Below are positions 58,883-64,000 of a DNA stretch of 64,000 nt, piece by piece. Numbering within the stretch: the first letter of the stretch is position 1; each line of letters opens with the position of its first letter. The translations under genes were made by a program, and so were the position numbers. The notes under the pieces were generated by a model, which ran no database searches, was not told where the DNA came from, and saw nothing but the letters and a program-made list of their open reading frames with translations. This stretch comes from an uncultured Eubacteriales bacterium (GTDB lineage Bacteria > Bacillota > Clostridia > Oscillospirales > Acutalibacteraceae): assembly GCA_934561055.1 (NCBI GenBank), contig CAKTFN010000010.1, positions 1-64,000 on the forward strand, written 5' to 3'.

Positions 58883-59980
58883 TTACTCCGAAACGCTGAC
58901 CGTGCACGGAAATCCGTCTTTTTCAAGAGCTGAAACAATTCGCTTCGGAATATCCGTGTTTTCGATTGATTCTTCGTTTTCGCGGATAAAACCGTCAGCT
59001 CCGTAAACATAAATCGGAACGTCAGCCCCCGTGTGTCCGCCCGTTGTATAAACATACTCACCGTTTTTGAGCGTAATTCCGCCGGTCTCGTGGTCGGCGG
59101 TGACAACAACAAGAGTATGTCCGTCCTTCTTTGCGTAATCAAGAGCGGCTTTTACGGCATCGTTGAATGAAAGGAGTGCTTCTTTCATGCCTTCGCCATT
59201 GTTATTGTGACTGTTTTTGTCGATATGTGCGCCCTCAACCATAAGGAAAAATCCTTTTTCATTGCTGTCAAGAAGATCAATCGCCTTCGTCGTCATCTGA
59301 GTGAGAGTCGGCATATTTCCGCAGTCACTTTTCCAAAGATCCCCGGAAAACTGGCCGAATGACCGGCTGCCCTCGGCGAGTGCTTCCATCTCCGTGTAAT
59401 CCGTAACATACTCAAAGCCCGCACTTTCCGCTTTGCTTCGGCTGCAGGTTGACGTTTTCACTCCCCAAATGAGGTCGAGGTTGCTTTGAAGCTGAAATTT
59501 TGTAATTTCCGAAGTGTTGCTGCGACTGCTTGTGTGAGCGGAAAATCCGCCCGGCGTTGCACCCCTTGTGCTGTCCGTTGTGACAATTCCGGCCGCCATG
59601 CCGTTTGATTTTGCAAATTCGCAAAGGTTCATCGGATAGCTCTTATCGGCGTTTACGTCATCCGGAAAAACGCCGACACAGCCGTTGTTCGTTTTTACGC
59701 CGCAGGCAAGCGCCGTTGCCCCGGCCGCACTGTCGGTAACACTGTTGTTCTCCGAAGCAGTTCGTGAAAGACTCTTCACGGGGAACGAATCAAAAACAAG
59801 CTCCTTTCCTGTTTCACTGCGCGTTTTTTCAATACTCATTACACCCATTCCGTCGCCGATGAGGAAAATCACGTTTTTGATTTTCCCGTCTTCGGGTCTT
59901 ACTCCGATTCCGAAAAGGTTCATGAAAAACATGAATATCGCAACAATAAAGCTTCCGATTTTTTTGAAAAACTCAGACAT
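58883..59980 (-). CDS. Alkaline phosphatase
   Basis: A 365-residue, N-terminally membrane-anchored or secreted phosphomonoesterase (helix about 10-26). Motifs: VIFLIGDGMG (metal Asp), the nucleophile Ser in VTDSAAGATALACG, TTDSTRGATPGGFSAHTSSR, VEGAHIDKNSHNN (metal Asp/His) and VVTADHETGG (metal Asp, His). It is shorter than the E. coli enzyme (about 450), as in many Firmicutes members. RBS AAAGGAG precedes the ATG. It should free phosphate from extracytoplasmic esters. Confidence 0.92.
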   Translation of the reverse strand: MSEFFKKIGSFIVAIFMFFMNLFGIGVRPEDGKIKNVIFLIGDGMGVMSIEKTRSETGKELVFDSFPVKSLSRTASENNSVTDSAAGATALACGVKTNNGCVGVFPDDVNADKSYPMNLCEFAKSNGMAAGIVTTDSTRGATPGGFSAHTSSRSNTSEITKFQLQSNLDLIWGVKTSTCSRSKAESAGFEYVTDYTEMEALAEGSRSFGQFSGDLWKSDCGNMPTLTQMTTKAIDLLDSNEKGFFLMVEGAHIDKNSHNNNGEGMKEALLSFNDAVKAALDYAKKDGHTLVVVTADHETGGITLKNGEYVYTTGGHTGADVPIYVYGADGFIRENEESIENTDIPKRIVSALEKDGFPCTVSVSE

Positions 59981-60079
59981 AATATTTTCTCCTTTTCTTA
60001 ATTTTCAATTTTATCTTATCACATATAAAGCAACATATAGTTATGATTTGGAAAGAACCAAATATGATTTTTCGTGAAA

Positions 60080-60124
60080 TATAAAAAGCTCCGGAAAAAG
60101 CAGCTTTACAGCTTAATTCCGGAG
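60080..60124 (-). terminator. Terminator after the DUF134-NifX gene
   Basis: On the minus strand CTCCGGAA / TTCCGGAG with an inner AAGC / GCTT hairpin is followed by CTTTTTATATTT. Confidence 0.72.
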
Positions 60125-60164
60125 TTTTGAAATTATCGGCTTTTTTTAAAATCAAGCCGAACGG

Positions 60165-60947
60165 TCAATGGCAGTTTCCGCCGCAACCGTGCTTGTTTTC
60201 GCCGCAAGTGTGGCCTTCGGCATGATCATGGCCGTGATGATTGCAACGAATGTTCGGATTGAAAACGAGCGTTCCGTCAAGGAAAGCGTTCACTGCCTCG
60301 TCCGCACTTCCGGAAACACCGCCGAAAAGTTTTATTCCTGCCGCAGAAAGAGCGTTTTGTGCGCCTGCACCGATTCCGCCGCAAATCAAAACGTCAACAT
60401 CAAGCTTTGAAAGAAGACCGGCAAGAGCACCGTGACCGCTTCCGTTCGTTTCGGCAATCTCTGAATCCGTCACCTTTTTGTCTTTGATTTCATAAATTTT
60501 GAACTGTTCGGTATGACCGAAATGCTGAAAAACATTTCCGTTTTCATAAGTTACCGCAATTTTCATAATCTCTTTTTCCTTTCCTTTTTCATTCGGGTTT
60601 TTCCCCGAAAAATCAAATCTGCATCCGCATCTTTTTCCGCAATACTTCGCGGCTGAACCGTTGCACAATGCGTAATTTCCGCCGACGATTCTGAGTTCTT
60701 TTCCGTTGACAATACAATCGGCGATTTTTCCACGCGCACGCTCATAAATTTCTGTGACGGTTGTTCGTGAAATATCCATTTGCTTTCCGCATTGTTCATG
60801 GGTTTTCTTTTCATAATCAATCAGTCTGATTGCCTCAAATTCGTCAACCGTCAAAAGAACCTGCCCTGCGCTTTTTATTCCGCACGGCGAAAAACCGTCA
60901 ATTTCCGGTTCGGCGCAGATTCTTCGGCATCGGCTCGGTCTTGGCAT
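60165..60947 (-). CDS. DUF134-NifX/NifB-like fusion protein
   Basis: A 260-residue two-domain protein. Residues 1-100 form a DUF134 (UPF0251) domain with PRPSRCRRICAEP, LTVDEFEAIRLIDYEKKTHEQCGKQMDISRTTVTEIYERAR, a sigma-70-region-4-like helix-turn-helix. Residues about 128-235 are a NifX/NifB-C-like domain (MKIAVTYENGNVFQHFGHTEQFKIYEI, DVLICGGIGAGAQNAL). A His/Cys tail (CNHHGHDHAEGHTCGENKHGCGGNCH, split by spacers) may bind metal. The ATG at 60947 has GGAGG upstream. A metal- or cluster-sensing regulator is plausible (inference). Confidence 0.85.
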   Translation of the reverse strand: MPRPSRCRRICAEPEIDGFSPCGIKSAGQVLLTVDEFEAIRLIDYEKKTHEQCGKQMDISRTTVTEIYERARGKIADCIVNGKELRIVGGNYALCNGSAAKYCGKRCGCRFDFSGKNPNEKGKEKEIMKIAVTYENGNVFQHFGHTEQFKIYEIKDKKVTDSEIAETNGSGHGALAGLLSKLDVDVLICGGIGAGAQNALSAAGIKLFGGVSGSADEAVNAFLDGTLVFNPNIRCNHHGHDHAEGHTCGENKHGCGGNCH

Positions 60948-61125
60948 ATTCGCACCTCCGTTTCCGACATATGACGGATATATTATAACTCTTATATTTT
61001 TAAAAATCAAGACTTCTGTAAAAGATTACCGAAAATTATAAACAATTTTCGTTTGCAATCACCTCAAAATAAAAATTCTTTTGGTTATACTATAATCACA
61101 AAAAGCAGAAAAAGGAGTCTTTAAA

Positions 61126-61437
61126 ATGCCGACATTAAAAATCGGAATATACAATTTTGAAAATGAAATCATGAAAAGTGAGAAAACCGTTCTTCTTGAT
61201 TTTTTTGCCGGGCATTGCCCGTCCTGCAAAACAATTTCTCCGATTATTGAAAAAATTTCCGATGAGAATCCGCAGTATCTCATCGGAAAAGTCAACGTTG
61301 ACGAAGAACCGGAGCTTACGCTTAAATTCGGAATTTCAAGCGTACCTACACTCGTTGCAATCAAAAACGGAAAAGTTCTTTCACGTTTCTCCGGTGTAAA
61401 GACAAAAGAAAAAATTCTTTCAATGCTCAAGGACTGA
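61126..61437 (+). CDS. Thioredoxin-family protein with CPSC active site
   Basis: A 103-residue single-domain thioredoxin fold: VLLDFFAGHCPSCKTISPIIEKI holds the active site CPSC in place of the usual WCGPC, and the cis-Pro is in GISSVPTLVAIKNGK. Trp before the first Cys is replaced by His. The change should alter redox potential or partner choice. It sits between the DUF134-NifX gene and a decayed PPOX-type gene whose end it overlaps in position. RBS AAAAAGGAG precedes the ATG. Confidence 0.9.
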   Translation: MPTLKIGIYNFENEIMKSEKTVLLDFFAGHCPSCKTISPIIEKISDENPQYLIGKVNVDEEPELTLKFGISSVPTLVAIKNGKVLSRFSGVKTKEKILSMLKD

Positions 61438-61440
61438 TTT

Positions 61441-61647
61441 GAAAAACCGGCTTTCGTTTCGGTTCTTTCCGCCGTTTTCTTTGATATTTTTGAGCGTTGT
61501 TTCAAGAAAAACGTCTCCGACAACGAGCTTTTTGTCCTCGGTCACATCCTTAAAGGCAACGGGAACAACGTTCGGCTCATTTTCGCCGCAGATTGCAAAA
61601 TCTCATATGTTTTTTGAAAGAAGCTTTTTTACGTTTTCATTCGGCAT
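61441..61647 (-). pseudogene. Decayed PPOX-family flavin protein gene
   Basis: On the minus strand an ATG at 61647 opens MPNENVKKLLSKNI, then a TGA, then DFAICGENEPNVVPVAFKDV and VTEDKKLVVGDVFLETTLKNIKENGGK. The ENEPNVVPVAF / LETTLKNIKENG pattern is typical of pyridoxamine 5'-phosphate-oxidase-like proteins. The reading frame loses family similarity after ENGGK, at the edge of the thioredoxin gene, and most of the domain is missing. The in-frame TGA lies where Trp is often seen. It is best read as a truncated, inactive gene. Confidence 0.7.
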
Positions 61648-61755
61648 AAATATTAATGATTTTTCCAATATGATTCTTATTATATTCGTGCGGTTCAAAT
61701 CTCAATATATCAGTTTTTTATTAGTCACCGATAAATTTTTCACGGTGTACAAAAA

Positions 61756-61790
61756 GGTCGCAACGAAACCTTTTGAGTTTCGTTGCGACC
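61756..61790 (-). terminator. Terminator after the Cys-rich surface protein gene
   Basis: Perfect 14-bp stem GGTCGCAACGAAAC / GTTTCGTTGCGACC with a 7-base loop; T5 follows on the minus strand. Confidence 0.87.
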
Positions 61791-61806
61791 GAATTTATGT
61801 TTTTGT

Positions 61807-64000
61807 TTAATAGTGAAGTGCTCCGCAATCGCAGGTTTTTGCAATTCCGAACATCTTCCAGAAGAATCTCTGAATTGCATAAAAGAACTTCATTAAGAAG
61901 AATGTTTTGTGACAAATGCAGTTGCAGACAACTTTAACCTCTGCGCCGCAAACATCGCAAACTCCGTTTTTGTCGCTGTCCTTATGGCCTGTTGCGGGAA
62001 CGGTTTCCTGAGCAACAAGAACTTCGTCGCAAACCGAACAATGCTTTCCTTCGGTGAGACCGGATTCGGTGCAGGTTGCGGGAACCGCCGCGTCTTTGAC
62101 AACGGTGTGTGCCTTCTTTTCAAGAACAACGGATTCAACGGCATTCTTGCAGTTTTCATCGCTGAAATTCTTTGAGCAATCCGCACATGACCAATATTCG
62201 ATTGATCCTTCGGCGGTGCAAGTCGGCTCAACCTTTTCGTGGTGAACCTTGTTCTTATGACCTGTTGCGGGAACAGTTTCCTGAGCAACAAGAACTTCGT
62301 TGCAAACCGAACAGTGCTTTCCTTCGGTGAGACCGGATTCGGTGCAGGTTGCGGGAACCGCTTCGTCAATCACTTCGGTGTGACCGACTTTTTCCGTTCT
62401 GTCGCTTACATATGAATCACCGCAAACCGAGCAGGTATAAGTCGTAAAGCCTTCGGTTGTGCAGGTCGGTGCGGTGACAACGGCAACATAGCTGTGTCCT
62501 CCGGCAGGAATTTCGGCCGTTTCGAGAACGGTGTGGCATACGGTGCATTCGGTGTGCTTCGTTCCGCCTTCGGTGCAGGATGCGTTCTTATCCGTTATCC
62601 ATGCGGAAGGAGTGTGTTCAAGCTTTGAATCTTCATCGGTAATTGTCTTTGTTTCGTCGCAACGGTCACACTTTGCGGTTTTTGTTCCGTCGGCGGTGCA
62701 GGTTGCGTTGTTATCGGAAACATAATTCGTGAAGCTGTGACCGAGAGGAGCAACCTTTGAGTCGGTATAACTATCACCGCAAACCGAACAGGTATAAGTC
62801 GTAAAGCCTTCGGTTGTGCAGGTCGGTGCGGTGACAACGGCAACATAGCTGTGTCCTCCGGCAGGAATTTCGGCCGTTTCGAGAACGGTGTGGCATACGG
62901 TGCATTCGGTGTGCTTCGTTCCGCCTTCGGTGCAGGATGCGTTCTTATCCGTTATCCATGCGGAAGGAGTGTGTTCAAGCTTTGAATCTTCATCGGTAAT
63001 TGTCTTTGTTTCGTCGCAACGGTCACACTTTGCGGTTTTTGTTCCGTCGGCGGTGCAGGTTGCGTTGTTATCGGAAACATAATTCGTGAAGCTGTGACCG
63101 AGAGAAGCAACCTTTGAGTCGGTATAACTATCGCCGCAAACCGAACAGGTATGAACGGTGTAACCTTCTTCGGTGCAGGTCGGCAAAACAACGTTTTCTT
63201 CATAGCTGTGAGCCGATTTATCGGTAGTTTTTCTTTCACGGCTGAGTTCGGTTTTGCAAACAGCGCAGTAAACAACTTCGTCATATGAGCCTTCGCTCGT
63301 GCAGGTTGATTCAGTCTTGTTTTCAATCACTGCCGGGGAAGCCGTGTGGCCCTTTGCGTCAATTTCAAGATTATCCGCTTCAACCGTGCAGCTTTCATCG
63401 GTGAACTTCTTTGAACAATCCGGGCAAAGCCAGTATTCCTTTGTTCCCTTTTCGGTGCAGGTCGGCTCAACTTTTGAAAAATGAACCTTGTTTTTGTGGT
63501 TCGTTGCAGGAATAACCTCCTGAGCGAGAAGAACTGCTTTGCAAACGGAACAATGCTTTCCTTCGGTGAGACCGGTTGAAGTGCAGGTTGCCGAAACAGC
63601 CTTGTCAATAACCTCCGTGTGACCGGTCGGTGCAATTGAAAGATCGTCTGCCTCAATTACGCAGCTTTCATCGCTGAAATTCTTTGAGCAATCCGGGCAT
63701 GACCAATATTCAATCGTTCCTTCATCGGTGCAGGTCGGCTCAACTTTTTCGTGGTGAACTTTGTTCTTATGTCCGATTGCCGGAATAACTTCCTGAGCGA
63801 GAAGAACTTCTCCGCAAACGGAGCAACGCTTTCCTTCGGTGAGACCGGTTGAAGTGCAGGTTGCCGAAACAGCCTTGTCAATAACCTCGGTGTGACCGGT
63901 TGCCGGAACGGTTTCTCCGACATAAGTGCTTTCGCAGCGTGAGCAGGTGAACGTTGTGAATCCTTCGGTCGTGCAGGTCGGTGCGGTAACAACGCCCGAG
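61807..64000 (-). CDS. Cys-rich repeat surface protein (5' end outside window)
   Basis: At least 731 codons, open to the window edge. The protein is built of about 40-60-residue modules of the kind CT(E/A/T)xGxxxxxCSVCxxxxxxExxPAxGH, each with CxxC pairs that may bind zinc or form disulfides. One 119-residue block is duplicated in tandem. Towards the C terminus ATCTESGLTEGKHCSVCDEVLVAQ modules alternate with WSCADCSKNFSDENC modules. The end is CNCICHKTFFLMKF...TCDCGALHY, a hydrophobic segment between Cys clusters that could anchor the protein. Such modules are common in clostridial LRR surface proteins; upstream LRR or other domains may lie outside the window. Confidence 0.85.
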   Translation of the reverse strand, partial: SGVVTAPTCTTEGFTTFTCSRCESTYVGETVPATGHTEVIDKAVSATCTSTGLTEGKRCSVCGEVLLAQEVIPAIGHKNKVHHEKVEPTCTDEGTIEYWSCPDCSKNFSDESCVIEADDLSIAPTGHTEVIDKAVSATCTSTGLTEGKHCSVCKAVLLAQEVIPATNHKNKVHFSKVEPTCTEKGTKEYWLCPDCSKKFTDESCTVEADNLEIDAKGHTASPAVIENKTESTCTSEGSYDEVVYCAVCKTELSRERKTTDKSAHSYEENVVLPTCTEEGYTVHTCSVCGDSYTDSKVASLGHSFTNYVSDNNATCTADGTKTAKCDRCDETKTITDEDSKLEHTPSAWITDKNASCTEGGTKHTECTVCHTVLETAEIPAGGHSYVAVVTAPTCTTEGFTTYTCSVCGDSYTDSKVAPLGHSFTNYVSDNNATCTADGTKTAKCDRCDETKTITDEDSKLEHTPSAWITDKNASCTEGGTKHTECTVCHTVLETAEIPAGGHSYVAVVTAPTCTTEGFTTYTCSVCGDSYVSDRTEKVGHTEVIDEAVPATCTESGLTEGKHCSVCNEVLVAQETVPATGHKNKVHHEKVEPTCTAEGSIEYWSCADCSKNFSDENCKNAVESVVLEKKAHTVVKDAAVPATCTESGLTEGKHCSVCDEVLVAQETVPATGHKDSDKNGVCDVCGAEVKVVCNCICHKTFFLMKFFYAIQRFFWKMFGIAKTCDCGALHY
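62414..63145 (-). repeat. 357-bp tandem duplication inside the Cys-rich gene
   Basis: Two consecutive copies, 62414-62770 and 62771-63127 (approximate limits), are nearly identical in DNA; one visible difference is GAGGAGC versus GAGAAGC. Each encodes the same 119-residue block with HTPSAWITDKNASC and HSYVAVVTAPTC. The near identity suggests a recent duplication; flanking modules are more diverged. Confidence 0.85.

Noticed and set aside
61600..61612. TGA as a selenocysteine codon in the PPOX-type frame
   Set aside because: The gene is truncated downstream, no SECIS-like hairpin was recognised just after the TGA, and no selenoprotein of this family is known to me.
61807..64000. Possible CRISPR-like or non-coding repeat array
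   Set aside because: The repeats are in one continuous reading frame with regular CxxC modules; spacers and repeat size do not fit CRISPR.
1..64000. tRNA, rRNA, prophage, integrase or transposase genes
   Set aside because: No cloverleaf with a CCA-end arm, rRNA core, integrase or transposase motif was recognised on either strand by reading; a tRNA scan was not possible.

Overview
The window looks like a chromosomal segment of an anaerobic, probably gut-dwelling Clostridia (Oscillospiraceae-like). This rests on strong AGGAGG-type ribosome binding sites, A/T-ended codons in a moderate-GC genome, T-box, FMN and SAM-type leader RNAs, sporulation-family proteins (SipL-like, BofA-like), BspA-like leucine-rich and Cys-rich surface proteins, and ammonia-dependent asparagine synthetase. 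No rRNA, tRNA, insertion sequence, prophage or CRISPR array was seen. Functions are read from motifs and family memory only; no searches were run.

Layout. 0.4-4.2 kb: a two-component system between two secreted PepSY proteins. 4.2-9 kb: pepT, rpe, a MecA-like adaptor, a DUF4015 glycoside-hydrolase-like protein and rfbA. 9-16.6 kb: an ABC exporter pair, a GPH sugar symporter, a large secreted subtilase, and a riboflavin ECF S-component behind an FMN riboswitch. 16.6-24.4 kb: manA, a BofA-like peptide, a cell-wall amidase, a GHL10 lipoprotein, a zinc-ribbon/DUF1294 pair and a SipL-like protein. 24.6-31.7 kb: a DUF4234/XRE pair, the UPF0210-ACT pair, a ComM/YifB ATPase, a BspA-like LRR protein and a GNAT acetyltransferase. 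31.9-35.2 kb: a T-box with a Trp (UGG) specifier in front of a trpXYZ-type ABC transporter. 35.3-39.3 kb: a BlaR1/BlaI-type pair, a conserved hypothetical, and a small XRE regulator divergent from a 34-aa membrane-active-looking peptide. 39.3-47.3 kb: a tandem class II aldolase with a class III aminotransferase, typA, a VanY-type carboxypeptidase and asnA. 47.4-47.8 kb: an orphan 92-aa gene behind a SAM-type riboswitch.

47.85-56.9 kb is the most interesting block. It is one minus-strand operon for sulfoquinovose breakdown by the transaldolase (SFT) type of sulfoglycolysis: GH31 sulfoquinovosidase, GPH importer, transaldolase, YihU-like sulfolactaldehyde reductase, DUF4867 protein, fucose-isomerase-family isomerase, TauE/SafE sulfonate exporter and a ROK regulator. 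A consensus promoter with a perfect inverted-repeat operator drives it. Expected chemistry: sulfoquinovosyl glycerol is imported and cleaved, sulfoquinovose is isomerised to sulfofructose, the transaldolase keeps three carbons as fructose-6-phosphate, and sulfolactaldehyde is reduced to DHPS and exported. The sulfoquinovosidase has Gln where the E. coli enzyme has its sulfonate-binding Arg.

57-64 kb: an MBL-fold hydrolase, a CFI-box repeat protein, an alkaline phosphatase, a DUF134-NifX fusion, a thioredoxin with a CPSC site, a decayed PPOX-family gene, and the 3' part of a Cys-rich repeat surface protein that runs off the window.
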